DNA of 64,000 bases from Dendrolimus kikuchii (taxonomy: Eukaryota; Arthropoda; Insecta; Lepidoptera; Lasiocampidae): contig CM034388.1 in NCBI GenBank assembly GCA_019925095.2, positions 4,362,501-4,426,500 of the forward strand. Reading direction: 5' to 3'. A model generated the notes under the pieces. The model searched no databases, was not told where the DNA came from, and saw only the letters and a program-made list of their open reading frames with translations. Below, piece by piece: positions 10,138 to 20,953 of the stretch (position 1 is the first letter of the stretch; the number at the start of each line of letters is the position of its first letter). A program made the translations under genes and the position numbers.

Positions 10138-10316
10138 TCATTGCTGAAACTGTGATGGAAAGTGGTTTCCGTCGCCTATGGACATTAGCAGTACTAGAGG
10201 TGCTGCCAATGAATTGCCGGCCTTGAAGGAGAAACTGGAACCTGGCCACTGATGCCAGAACACAACCCAAATTTGTTATGGCGGCAGACTTTACACCAGA
10301 GGTGGTAGCAATTCGT
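10138..10316 (-). mobile_element. RP-1 fragment, diverged
   Basis: It matches RP-1 on the minus strand through the TGGTTTCCGTCGCCTATGG, GAAACTGGAACCTGGCCAC and GTTATGGCGGC blocks with many substitutions. The poly(A) end is not preserved. Confidence 0.6.
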
Positions 10317-10372
10317 TCCTTCTGTCTCATCTCTCTATCAAATTCCTACCGTTTTATTACCTTTGTCCTTTT

Positions 10373-10663
10373 GACAGGCAAAGGACCCACCTGACGGAAA
10401 GCTGTTACCAGTGCCTATAACCATTTGCAACACCAAAGGTGCTATCAATGCGCTGTTGCCCTTTTAAGAGAGACTGGAACCTGGCCACTAATGCCGGAAC
10501 ACAACTCAAGGTTGTTATGGCGGCATACTTTAGACCAAGGGTGGTAGCCATCCAGTCGGGCAAATGCTCTACCACCTGGCTGTGGGTTGTTTTGACGCCT
10601 CTTACGACAGGCCGCACAGCCGCAGGTATTAGTACTTATTCTCTTTCCGTTCCTCCACGGAGA
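10373..10663 (-). mobile_element. RP-1 copy, minus strand
   Basis: It carries most of the RP-1 consensus, including ACCACCTGGCTGTGGGTTG and a degraded CTCTTTCCGTTCCTCC for the start. It lies close behind the diverged copy at 10138 in the same orientation. Confidence 0.7.
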
Positions 10664-10991
10664 AAACGTGTTGCCAAGACAACGACATATTTGTAACTAA
10701 ATTGCTACGACGCCGAATAAAAAAAATGCGACGCCAGCGCCATCTTTATAACTGTATTCATCTGTCCCACCGATACGACGTCATACATCAGGAAAAAGTA
10801 TCCTAAGTATTGATCCATGATATAAGCTAGATCTGTGACGAGTTTCATTTAAATACCTTCAGTAGTTTTCACGTGTTGCTCAAACAGGCAGGCAGACAAA
10901 AGTTCTAGAAGTTGAATTTTCGGAATCAGCTGATCCGAACTCACCCCCTTTAATTTGTACAAATTCGAACCATTTAGACTTATAATAAAAT
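10664..10991. other. Spacer with an old repeat shared with 32990-33140
   Basis: The part reading TAGTTTTCACGTGTTGCTC and GACAAAAGTT near 10865-10905 is also found near 33050-33090. The family is unassigned, possibly Helitron-derived. Confidence 0.35.
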
Positions 10992-11398
10992 TACGTTGTA
11001 ACGGTTTTAAGCGCGGTAATTTATTTGATTTTTGTTATTACGACGTTTTTTACTTTTACTTTTCCTTCCACCCATTTAAATTTTAATATTATATAAAATT
11101 ATTAGAGCTAAGCATGTTTGCTGAAGAGTTTCTTGCGTCGCTTCTTCTCTTCAAGCCATAACATGCTGCGAAGCGGTGGTAAATTAGATTAGGCTCCCAT
11201 AGAGTAAATAATAACCATAAACAAAATTTAAAATAAATAATTAAAATTAACAAGTTGGCGGTAGGCTAAATAAAACTTTAACAATACTCGTTGACACTTG
11301 ACATCTTTGTCTTCCATGATCACGGCCACTGCGAAGTGGCCGAAACGTCGGAATAATAAAAATTAAATAAATTACCGCTCTTAAAACCGTTAAAACGT
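10992..11398. mobile_element. TIR-1 DNA element, intact termini
   Basis: Inverted termini of roughly 33 bp: ACGTTGTAACGGTTTTAAGC at the left and TCTTAAAACCGTTAAAACGT at the right. The interior contains GAGTTTCTTGCGTCGCTTC and a small hairpin CCACTGCGAAGTGG followed by CCGAAACGTCGG. Related copies lie at 57308-58101 and 49280-49370. No transposase is present and the superfamily is not determined. Confidence 0.65.
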
Positions 11399-11887
11399 AG
11401 TTTTATTTTATATACAAGTCTATATATTATATATATTTATTTATAGATAGATAAAGGCTCCTAAATTTATATCAGTTTGTTGATTTAACGTGCCTCATAT
11501 TTAATTGCCTGTCAGTTAAGTCAATATTACTCAGCCTGAGGCCGTATCAGGTAGTTAAGGCAGGTGGGGTAAGCGAGGTATTAATTACCTGGCGTTAATT
11601 GTTTTACCTCTTCATCGTCAAGGTGTTTGGTGTAAGTGACGGTAACAATTCATTCCCACTTTAGTGTCGACAGACAAACACATTTTAAACTTCTATACTA
11701 AACAAGTTTTTATGACTAGCAAAAATTGGAGTTCAAAAATTAAAAAAGGGGAACACAGTTTACTTTACTTCCAAAATTAAACTTACTCATACATTTTCAA
11801 ATTAGTATAGACTAGAGTTTGCTTAGTCAGTAGCTGTTTTTACATACACAAAAACTGAATTCGGTTTATTACACATAATAGAGTGAA
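11399..11887. other. No feature seen
   Basis: AT-rich spacer with neither repeat nor coding signal that I can support. Confidence 0.4.
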
Positions 11888-12203
11888 ATCCCAGTCACCC
11901 CAGACATACGTGATTTTAGGAAAGATGAAATTTTTAGGATCGGTAGTGTAACATAAATTTAGAAAGGAATGGATACTTGCTAAGCTGAAATCGGGGCCGT
12001 TTTACAGGTAACAGGTATCAAAGGTGGAAAAAAACCATGATAAATTACGTTAATGTAGCAAGGCTAGTTCTTACATATGTTATATATGATTTTGTTATAA
12101 ACAGAGATATGCAGTTGCCAGACACTTACTGTGGGCCATAACTTTTGACAGACACTTTTTAAAAAAATGTGGGAATTTACGTCATTTTAGGAAGGCTGAA
12201 TTT

Positions 12204-12239
<36 letters not shown>

Positions 12240-12389
12240 CATACATAACTTCACGCCAGTTCCCTTGCGGGGTAGGCAACAACAGAGTGCCATTTAGGCT
12301 TATTCTTACACACCTCACTTGCCTCTTTCACATTCATAACTCTTGTCATGCAAGCTCGTCTGTTCTTAAGGCTTCTGACATCACCTTCA

Positions 12390-12390
<1 letters not shown>
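12240..12390 (-). mobile_element. RTE-like LINE 3' fragment inside (TA)n
   Basis: The tail CATACATAACTTCACGCCAG, the GGGGTAGGC block and the GCTCGTCTGTTCTTAAGGC block match the other copies. Both ends abut alternating TA sequence, so no TSD can be read. Confidence 0.75.

Positions 12391-12457
<67 letters not shown>
12391..12457. repeat. (TA)n microsatellite with one CATA interruption
   Basis: A long alternating tract directly preceding the 440-bp tandem duplication. A second, shorter (TA)n stands at the junction near 12880-12898. Confidence 0.9.
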
Positions 12458-13319
12458 TATCAAGTATAATATTTTAAAATATTTTTCAATGGGCTAGACA
12501 AGTCTGACGGGCCAAACATCTTCCCAGACTCGTTAAAAGTTCCGCTGTGTGAGGAAACGCGAGATTTTATAACAATATCATATATGATATATGTAAAAAC
12601 TAACCTTGCTACTTGGACGTAAGTTAGCATGGTTTTTTTTCACCTTTGCTACCTACTACCTGTAAAACGGCCCCGCTTTCAGGTTAGCGAGTATCCAATC
12701 CGTTCTAAATTTATGTTAAACTGCCGATCCTAAAAATTTCATCTTTCTTAAAATCACGTAAGTCTGGGGTGACTGGTATCTTGGACTATAATAACAATAA
12801 CAAAGAAACTAAGTCCATATGTTATAGTTTACACAACTGCCCAGCAAAACATAGAGGCGAGTCGAAGATAAAGAATATAATATATATATATATATATTAT
12901 CAAGTATAATATTTTAAAATATTTTTCAATGGGCTAGACAAGTCTGACGGGCCAAACATCTTCCCAGACTCGTTAAAAGTTCCGCTGTGTGAGGAAACGC
13001 GAGATTTTATAACAATATCATATATGATATATGTAAAAACTAACCTTGCTACTTGGACGTAAGTTAGCATGGTTTTTTTTCACCTTTGCTACCTACTACC
13101 TGTAAAACGGCCCCGCTTTCAGGTTAGCGAGTATCCAATCCGTTCTAAATTTATGTTAAACTACCGATCCTAAAAATTTCATCTTTCTTAAAATCACGTA
13201 AGTCTGGGGTGACTGGTATCTTGGACTATAATAACAATAACAAAGAAACTAAGTCCATATGTTATAGTTTACACAACTGCCCAGCAAAACATAGAGGCGA
13301 GTCGAAGATAAAGAATATG
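12441..13319 (+). repeat. Recent 440-bp direct tandem duplication
   Basis: CAAGTATAATATTTTAAAAT begins at 12461 and again at 12901, and the two units stay in register at exactly 440 bp through AGTCGAAGATAAAGAATAT. I noticed one substitution (CTGCCGATCC near 12720, CTACCGATCC near 13160). Each unit is preceded by (TA)n, suggesting slippage or unequal exchange there. Each contains the right arm of the inverted repeat. Confidence 0.9.
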
Positions 13320-13744
13320 AAATACAAGACACAGACAAATGGGTATAATTTTTATAAAAATGTCGAACGTATCCTATAAAGGTGATTTTGAGCTATATTC
13401 ACATATGTACATTAAATATAAATCTGTTATTTCTTCATACATTTTCATCGAATTTAGTTGAAAAATTATCCTTCATACTGAAAAGGGATTTGCGGGTCGT
13501 CTGAACCTTGTTTGAAAGTGCAAAAACATGTTTCTTATAGAAAAGTTTGGCTGTACATATAAAAGTTACTGCTATTTTGGTAGGATTTTCTTCTCCTCAT
13601 TATTATCCTTACGGTAAATGCCAGTTGCATCTGGATAGTCTGCTTATGGACCTGGGGCCTACTTACCTACTTATATTTCATCGCTGCACGTGATGTATAA
13701 TAAACTTATAATTATTAAGTTTACATTAAGTATACTTTAGGTTT
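13320..13744. other. No feature seen
   Basis: AT-rich sequence unique in this window. Confidence 0.4.
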
Positions 13745-14008
13745 TCTATACTAATATTATAAAGAGGAAAGATTTGCGTTTTTGTATTTTTGTAAAGAAT
13801 AAACACAAAAACTACTGGATCGATTTCAAAAATTCTTTCATCATTAGAGTGCTACATTATCCCAGATTAATATACACTATATTTATTACTATATTTACTA
13901 TTAGGGATCCCTACTAAAACTTCAATAATGTAACCCGAGCTGTAAAAAACCTAGTGTTTGGGTCCGGAGGTGGTTTAGATGCACAATTAGAACCGGTAGG
14001 TGGCGCTT
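13745..14008 (+). mobile_element. Helitron 5' part joined to a Hel-1 module
   Basis: It starts TCTATACTAATATTATAAAG, as in the elements at 457 and 54331, with GATCGATTTCAAAAATTCTT. From about 13950 it changes to TTTGGGTCCGGAGGTGGTTT and GAACCGGTAGGTGGCGCTT, a Hel-1 module. The 3' CTAG is absent because SINE-1 sequence begins at 14009. Confidence 0.55.
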
Positions 14009-14222
14009 CGTTACGAAGGGCGCGGATTCGAATCCTGGCCAGAAGCATGCACTACTAACCTCTTGGGCAGTTTTCTGACCTAATGTACATATTGTTACAA
14101 TTAACACGTGCCAATAATAGTGAATGAAAAAAACATCGTGATCAAACCCTACATATCGAGATAATCAATGTGTCAAAACCTGCCTAGCCGCCTTGGACAA
14201 GCGTGGTAAATGTACTGTCCAT
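14009..14222 (+). mobile_element. SINE-1, headless partial copy
   Basis: It starts within the head at GAAGGGCGCGGATTCGAATCC, keeping the B box, and stops at GTACTGTCCAT before the usual 3' end. Confidence 0.65.
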
Positions 14223-14448
14223 AAACAAACAGTTTATAACTAAGTACATACTACTAAAATATCTACAACCATTTAATTGTTTCCACATATAGATATCTAC
14301 AATGATTGCTTGTACATACTTTACAATCCATTAATTAAATAAAAAAAAAGAAGGAATGGATTATTTTAAAAATGACCTATTAAATGCAACCCGCTCGTAT
14401 TCAGACCACTGCTTTACCAAAACCGTCTTGACATTTTGTGCATTAATA
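14223..14448. other. No feature seen
   Basis: Short AT-rich spacer; a small ORF at 14356 runs into the following Helitron and has no domain. Confidence 0.35.
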
Positions 14449-14812
14449 CATATATTAATATGTGAAGCAAAAACTTTGTACCCCTTTTTACGAAAATTGC
14501 GCGGACGGAGGAGCATGAAATTTCGCACACTTATAATTTATATAGCGAAGGAGTGCAGAATACTAATATTTTTTTTAAATTATGCATAAAAAATACATTA
14601 AATCAATAAAAAAACATTACACACACACTACCATGTATTTGACACACACACGCATATATACTCTTTTGTTTATTGTTAAAGTCAAATTAACAGTGTAGCG
14701 TTGGCGAAATCTGTGATTATAGAAGTAGTCTTTGACAACAAAACCTTAATAATGTTCAAACTTATAATTTAAATTAATTATGGTCGAATTTCGACCACTC
14801 GGGGAGCACTAG
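14449..14812 (+). mobile_element. Hel-3 Helitron, uninterrupted copy
   Basis: The start is ATATATTAATATGTGAAGC and the end is a perfect stem TGGTCGAA/TTCGACCA followed by CTAG (14809-14812) and T. It aligns over its full length with the interrupted copy at 22743-24027, which keeps the TC start. No ORF. Confidence 0.75.
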
Positions 14813-15270
14813 TATATAAAATAACCATATATTAAAACTTACCGAAAAGATATTGTCCAAACCAAAAGTTTATTTTTTTACTTTAGGGTGCAAAACAAAT
14901 AATGTCTACCTACAACATTGTGATGAAAATTTTAGTTTTTTTTTCTTATACCACACGCTAACTTCGTAGGCGGGTCGCCAGTTATCCCGCTTCACTGGTT
15001 GGAACCGGCTTGCAGTTACGTGACCCAACATTAATCAGGAGCTAAATGGAACGCCAAAACAGTAAAAATCAGCCAAGTGCGTGTCGGACCACGCACATTG
15101 AAGGGCTATTGGTATCTCCATGTAACCTTCTTTCGGCCTATTCAAACTTGAAATTCTTTTTTTAAATCTGACGGCGTGTTTATGTTCTTCGCGCGTACGT
15201 CAAATCATCCACTGTCATGTCCAACCGTTTAGGAGGAGTTCAATGAGACATACACGAACACAAGAATAGA
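14813..15270. other. Unassigned sequence
   Basis: Near 15060-15100 lies AGCCAAGTGCGTGTCGGACC, which looks like part of a common insect repeat, but no second copy is in this window. No gene. Confidence 0.3.
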
Positions 15271-15430
15271 TAGATAGATAACACTTTATTATACACCAAT
15301 ACAAAAATAAAGTTAAAGATTCAAATTATATCTACCTAGTTATGTACAAAGGGGGTCTTATCGCTAAAAAGCGATCTACTCCAGGCAACCCCAGGAATGA
15401 ATTGAAATGATAATGGCGATGTTGGTATAA
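15271..15430 (-). mobile_element. LINE 3'-UTR fragment (family U)
   Basis: It contains ATCGCTAAAAAGCGAT, a hairpin, followed by CTCCAGGCAACC. Similar pieces are at 20772, 38060 and 58215. On the minus strand AATAAAG and a GATA/TATC microsatellite end it, suggesting a LINE 3' terminus. Confidence 0.5.
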
Positions 15431-15479
15431 TACGAACTACTTACTTTTTAATAATCAATACATATATTATATATATATA

Positions 15480-16011
15480 CTAGCTGTCCCGACAGACGTT
15501 GTTCTGCCCTGAAGCGATAAAATTTAGAACCCGATTGCAGCGCCACCTACCGGTTCCAAATGTAAGCTATCCTATCTTTTAAGTTGGATCAAACTGCAAA
15601 CATCTTTATCCGTGCAGGAACGGAGAAAGAATACAAATTCCTGCGGCCTGGCGGCCTGTCGTAAGAGGCGACTAAACAACCCACAGCCAGGTGGTAGGGT
15701 ATTTGCTCGACTGGATGGCGACCACCCCTGGTCTAGAGTATGCCGCCATAACAACCTTATGTTGTTTTCCGGCATTAGTGAACAGGTTCCAGTCTCCTTT
15801 AAGAGAACAGCAGCGCATTTGTAGCCCCTTTGGTGTTGCAAATGTCCATAGGCGGTGGTAACTGCTTTCCATCAAGTGGACTGTCTGCCTGTCTGCTGAA
15901 CTCCTGCAATAAAAAATAAAAAACGGTGTGAAAATTTGATTAAAATCGGTCAAGTAGTTTGGGAGTCCATCGCGGACAAACAACGTGACACGTAATTTAT
16001 ATATATTAAGA
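15480..16011 (-). mobile_element. Hel-2 Helitron interrupted by RP-1
   Basis: The 3' part (15480-15600, CTAGCTGTCCCGACAGACG inverted) and the 5' part (15925-16011, GTCCATCGCGGACAAACAAC) match the intact copies at 46967-47384. RP-1 at 15607-15924 separates them. Confidence 0.75.
15607..15924 (+). mobile_element. RP-1, full length
   Basis: It begins ATCCGTGCAGGAACGGAG and ends CTCCTGCAATAAAAAATAAA. Its 3' end is the donor of the 3' half of the chimeric copy at 16830. No coding function is supported. Confidence 0.8.
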
Positions 16012-16052
16012 TATATATCAAGATATATATCTTAATATATATAATATATATA

Positions 16053-16398
16053 CTAGCTGTATACGGCAGACGTTGTCTTGCCTTTAAAAAATAAAAATCT
16101 AGCACCCGATTGCAGCGCTATCTACCGGGACCAAATGTTAATCTAAACTATTCTCAAGTCTACTTGAACCAACAAACAAAATATCAAAATCGGGCTCACC
16201 GTTTAGGACTTCACCGGCGCCACCTACCGGGTCCAATCGTGAATCTAAACCATTCCGCGACCCACTTGAACACACCCACAAAAAAATCATACCCGATAAG
16301 TACTCGATCGCAGCGCCATCTACCTGGTTCAAATTTGAATCTAAGCCCTCCCGGGACACACTTGTACACACATAAACACATATATGAATGTTTATAGA
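16053..16398 (-). mobile_element. Hel-1 Helitron (first copy in duplication)
   Basis: CTAG is at 16053-16056 and the minus-strand 5' end TCTATAAACATTCATATATG is at 16398. Three diverged modules of GCGCCATCTACC type are spaced about 100 bp apart. Confidence 0.7.
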
Positions 16399-16458
16399 TG
16401 AATTTAAATATCATATTCCAACGACAGGTGTATTTTTTATCATAGTTTTAAATATCGT

Positions 16459-16664
16459 GGCAGGCCACGACACACCTTCCATGATCAAATTGATCGTATA
16501 CTAGCAGAAGGTGATGTCAGGAGCCTTAAGAACAGACGAGCGTGCATGACAAGAGCTATGAATGTCAAAGAAGCGAGTGAGGTGTGTAAGAATAAGCCTG
16601 AATGGAGCTCTCTTGTCCGTGCCTACCCCCAAGGGAACTGGCGTGAAGCTATGTATGTATGTAG
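16459..16664 (+). mobile_element. RTE-like LINE 3' fragment
   Basis: It reads from GGCCACGACACACCTTCC to GGGAACTGGCGTGAAGC and GTATGTATGTAG. Flanks AGTTTTAAATAT and AGTTTTTAATTT resemble an imperfect TSD. Confidence 0.75.
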
Positions 16665-16829
16665 TTTTTAATTTGATATATAAAGGTATTGTAGATGTCC
16701 TATTTCTCAATGAAGCATCATATACGTAGCAGTTATCACAAAAAAATTGACATTTATTTTGAAATCACACACATACAGTTCAATTTTATTTATTTGTATA
16801 TGGAAAGGAATAATCCGCATTATTCGGTT

Positions 16830-17152
16830 ATCCGTGCAGGAACGAAGAAAGAACACAATTTCCTGCGGCTGGGCGGTTTGTTGTAAGTGACGACAAAATA
16901 AATCACAGCCAGGTGGTAGGGCATTTGCCAGACTGGATGGCTACCACCCCTGGTCTAAAGTTTGTCGCCATAACAACCGTGATTTATGTTCCTGCGTTAG
17001 TGACCAGGTTCCAGTCTGGTGCTAAGGGATTAAGAGAGCAGCAGCGCATTTGTAGCACCTTTGGTGTTGCAAATGTCCAAGGCGATGGTAACTGCATTCC
17101 ATCAAGTGGACCGTCTGCCTGTCTGCTGAACTCCTGCAATAAAAAATAAAAA
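16830..17152 (+). mobile_element. RP-1, recombinant copy at the duplication junction
   Basis: Its 5' three-quarters share private variants with the copy at 18060 (GGTGCTAAGGGATTAAGAG, GTGATTTATGTTCC). Its last 30 bases and the following Helitron share those of the copy at 15607. Confidence 0.85.
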
Positions 17153-17241
17153 ACGGTGTGAAAATTTGATTAAAATCGGTCAAGTAGTTTGGGAGTCCAT
17201 CGCGGACAAACAACGTGACACGTAATTTATATATATTAAGA
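17153..17241 (-). mobile_element. Hel-2 5' remnant, duplicated copy
   Basis: Same as 15925-16011 shifted by 1,230 bp. Its 3' half is absent here because the duplication began inside RP-1. Confidence 0.75.
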
Positions 17242-17282
17242 TATATATCAAGATATATATCTTAATATATATAATATATATA

Positions 17283-17628
17283 CTAGCTGTATACGGCAGA
17301 CGTTGTCTTGCCTTTAAAAAATAAAAATCTAGCACCCGATTGCAGCGCTATCTACCGGGACCAAATGTTAATCTAAACTATTCTCAAGTCTACTTGAACC
17401 AACAAACAAAATATCAAAATCGGGCTCACCGTTTAGGACTTCACCGGCGCCACCTACCGGGTCCAATCGTGAATCTAAACCATTTCGCGACCCACTTGAA
17501 CACACCCACAAAAAAATCATACCCGATAAGTACTCGATCGCAGCGCCATCTACCTGGTTCAAATTTGAATCTAAGCCCTCCCGGGACACACTTGTACACA
17601 CATAAACACATATATGAATGTTTATAGA
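17283..17628 (-). mobile_element. Hel-1 Helitron (second copy in duplication)
   Basis: Copy of 16053-16398 at an offset of 1,230 bp, with CATTTCGCG in place of CATTCCGCG. Confidence 0.7.
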
Positions 17629-17688
17629 TGAATTTAAATATCATATTCCAACGACAGGTGTATTTTTTATCATAGTTTTAAATATCGT

Positions 17689-17894
17689 GGCAGGCCACGA
17701 CACACCTTCCATGATCAAATTGATCGTATACTAGCAGAAGGTGATGTCAGGAGCCTTAAGAACAGACGAGCGTGCATGACAAGAGCTATGAATGTCAAAG
17801 AAGCGAGTGAGGTGTGTAAGAATAAGCCTGAATGGAGCTCTCTTGTCCGTGCCTACCCCCAAGGGAACTGGCGTGAAGCTATGTATGTATGTAG
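17689..17894 (+). mobile_element. RTE-like LINE 3' fragment (second copy in duplication)
   Basis: Copy of 16459-16664 at an offset of 1,230 bp. Confidence 0.75.
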
Positions 17895-18059
17895 TTTTTA
17901 ATTTGATATATAAAGGTATTGTAGATGTCCTATTTCTCAATGAAGCATCATATACGTAGCAGTTATCACAAAAAAATTGACATTTATTTTGAAATCACAC
18001 ACATACAGTTCAATTTTATTTATTTGTATATGGAAAGGAATAATCCGCATTATTCGGTT

Positions 18060-18378
18060 ATCCGTGCAGGAACGAAGAAAGAACACAATTTCCTGCGGCT
18101 GGGCGGTTTGTTGTAAGTGACGACAAAATAACTCACAGCCAGGTGGTAGGGCATTTGCCAGACTGGATGGCTACCACCCCTGGTCTAAAGTTTGTCGCCA
18201 TAACAACCGTGATTTATGTTCCTGCGTTAGTGACCAGGTTCCAGTCTGGTGCTAAGGGATTAAGAGAGCAGCAGCGCATTTGTAGCACCTTTGGTGTTGC
18301 AAATGTCCAAGGCGATGGTAACTGCGTTCCATCAAGTGGACCGTCTGCCTGTCTACTGATCTCCTGCAATAAAAAAAA
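18060..18378 (+). mobile_element. RP-1, full length, end of duplication
   Basis: It begins ATCCGTGCAGGAACGAAG and ends GATCTCCTGCAATAAAAAAA, then enters unrelated AT-rich sequence. It keeps the parental 3' end lost in the middle copy. Confidence 0.8.
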
Positions 18379-18532
18379 TCTTAGAATTTATTTATTTATT
18401 TAATTTGTTTGGGAAAAATACAATAATTAATATTCTTAAATATAAAACACAAAATTAATACATATATCAATCAAGTTTCCACTAAAAAATAATTTATATA
18501 ATAAAAATAAAAATTGGTTCAAATAGTTAATT

Positions 18533-19156
<624 letters not shown>

Positions 19157-19546
19157 CTAAGAAATGCCCGCGACTTCGTCTACGCTTGAATTGAAATTTC
19201 CGCGGGATGCCCGGGATAACAAATATTCCAAGTTTTATTATATAAAGTTTGCTATCGATCAGTAAAAAAAATCACATTGGAATTTGATGTTTTTTTAATC
19301 TGGCCATTTTAAATCATTACCAGAAAAATTCCCGCGGGATTCCCAGGATAAAATGTAACGCAGAGTTTAAGTCTAAAAATTAGCTGTCGATCAGAGAAAA
19401 CCGCATCAAAATCGGCCCAGTAGACAAATAGTCAAGAAATCGTAAAATTGCATCCTGTTCTCCATGGTTTATATAGTATATTCCATTTTTTTTTAATAGC
19501 TTTAATGTACACGCACGGCTTGTTTAGAATTTTATAATATTATAGA
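19157..19546 (-). mobile_element. Hel-4 Helitron-like element
   Basis: On the minus strand it begins TCTATAATATTATAAAATTC and ends GACGAAGTCGCGGGCATTTC plus TTAG. Internal units carry CCGCGGGATGCCCGGGATAA and variants. It aligns with 43499-44169. Confidence 0.65.
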
Positions 19547-19872
19547 TAATCTCTTAGGGCTACAAGTAAAATACTGAGCATAGGTCATTGTCTTTTATGA
19601 CTAAAGTTCTTAGAAAGCTGATTACGTCCGAGGTAAGCATCAGCCTTCTGATCAACTGATATCTTGATTATACGTTTAGGGAAGACATTGAAAAGGACAA
19701 TGATCCCAAGATACCCCCTCCCCCGTTTAGGCGTCTCAAATGGCACAACTAGCTACTCTTGCTCAAGGTTACATATTTACGGGGCTTGTATGATTCAGCA
19801 GTCTTAACAATCGCACCAGTTAACATAACCGCTTGTGGTAAATGGGTTACATGTCCATGCTGGTTACATACC
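19547..19872. other. No feature seen
   Basis: Unique sequence leading to the hairpin; no coding signal. Confidence 0.35.
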
Positions 19873-19986
19873 GTTGGAAAATCTTTTAAGTAAAAGATTG
19901 TGCTCTCGGTTCCACATTTTTTATTGAAGTGAGTTTAAAAAATGTGGAACTGAGAGCACAATCTTTTACTTAAAATATTTTCCAAC
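19873..19986. repeat. 114-nt near-perfect hairpin
   Basis: Arms 19873-19922 and 19937-19986 are complementary over 50 bases with two mismatches, around a 14-base loop. Each arm starts or ends GTTGGAAAAT and reaches ACATTTTTT. It could be a minimal snapback MITE or a small-RNA hairpin precursor; the sequence alone does not decide. Confidence 0.8.
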
Positions 19987-20034
19987 ATACGTTATCAGCA
20001 CGAACGCTCTGTAAAATGAGCTGATTGTTTCATT

Positions 20035-20270
20035 TTTTCATTGCGAAGGTCGCGGGTTCGATCCCCTCATGGGCCACCACAACACATACCAGAGGTTTGC
20101 TACACCCCCAAGGAATCAGAGTTATATCGCCAGGACGCCTCATCACTTGCAATACCATTCGGCTCCAAAAGATATAGTCTACCATACATACGCCGTTTCA
20201 GCGGTTTCAGAAACACCACCCTAGTGCAAGTTCATAATAAAAATTAAAAGTAAGCAGCGTACGGCGTTTG
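20035..20270 (+). mobile_element. Possible tRNA-derived SINE fragment
   Basis: GCGGGTTCGATCCCC at 20052 is an excellent B box, but no convincing A box precedes it. The sequence after it is not shared with the other SINEs here. It is probably a truncated SINE. Confidence 0.35.
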
Positions 20271-20437
20271 TAACAAAGCAAAGGTGTCAAACCAAGGTGG
20301 CGTGATCTAACCATCTGCCGGCACAACGTTTGCAAATGTGGTATCCTGGATCGGCTACCTCTGTCGGACTGACACATCCGTATGTTGCACATATTATTAT
20401 ATGAGACCACAGACGTAGACTAAATCACTAAAGAATG

Positions 20438-20680
20438 CCAGGTGGTAGGGCATTTGTCTGACTGGATGGCTACCACCCCTGGTCTAAAGTATGTCGCCAT
20501 AACAACCTTGAGTTGTGTTCCGGCATCAGTGACCAGGTTCCAGTCTCCCTTAAGAGAGCAGCAGCGCATTTGTAGCAACTTTGCTGTTGCAAATGTCCAT
20601 AGGCGATGGTAACCACTTTCCATCAAGTGGGCCGTCTGCCTGTCTACTGATATATGTCTCCTGCAATAAAAAAAAGAATA
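20438..20680 (+). mobile_element. RP-1 retroposon, short form
   Basis: It starts GCCAGGTGGTAGGGC and ends CTCCTGCAATAAAAAAAAG. It has the same internal start as 4453, 28825 and 34177. Confidence 0.75.
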
Positions 20681-20771
20681 GAATGTAGTATTTATCCATA
20701 CAAATATCGATTTTTTCAAATAAATTTCTTCTTTCTTTCTTGTTATCTACGATTTGTGAAGTTATTATTGA

Positions 20772-20940
20772 TAGATAGATAGACATACACATTAAATCAA
20801 CAATTTACAGTAACATTAAACAGTTAAAGCAGGAACAATGGGCGGTCTCATCGCTTTAGAGCGATCTCTTCCAGGCGACCCGGGCGATGAATTTTATAAA
20901 CGGAATCGTAAGTGTATGACGGTGGTGTAAAAATAGACAA
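20772..20940 (-). mobile_element. LINE 3'-UTR fragment (family U)
   Basis: GATAGATAGATAG leads into a body with ATCGCTTTAGAGCGATC and CTTCCAGGCGACC, matching 15271-15430. Confidence 0.5.
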
Positions 20941-20953
20941 CAAACAATAACAC

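Larger units (their letters stand above)
11888..12783. repeat. Large imperfect inverted repeat (arms 11888-12115 and 12556-12782)
   Basis: The left arm begins CCAGTCACCCCAGAC and the right arm ends GTCTGGGGTGACTGG. Between lie matching blocks such as GGGGCCGTTTTACAGGTA and its reverse complement. Arms of about 225 bp surround a centre holding an RTE fragment and (TA)n. It may be a foldback or TIR element. No convincing TSD was found. Confidence 0.6.
15895..18354 (+). repeat. Very recent 1,230-bp tandem duplication
   Basis: Units 15895-17124 and 17125-18354 are nearly identical. I noticed only a few differences (CATTCCGCG/CATTTCGCG, AATAAATCAC/AATAACTCAC, TGCATTCC/TGCGTTCC). RP-1 copies stand at the start, junction and end, and the middle copy switches from 18060-like to 15607-like between 17112 and 17125. 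This fits unequal crossing-over between flanking RP-1 copies. A mis-assembly must also be considered. Confidence 0.9.

Noticed and set aside
16110..16397. 95-codon ORF repeated identically at 17340
   Set aside because: Repetition comes from the 1,230-bp duplication; the frame lies over a Helitron with repeated modules, not a gene family.
20041..20075. tRNA gene suggested by GGGTTCGATCCCC
   Set aside because: Only the B-box arm is convincing; no cloverleaf or A box could be built.
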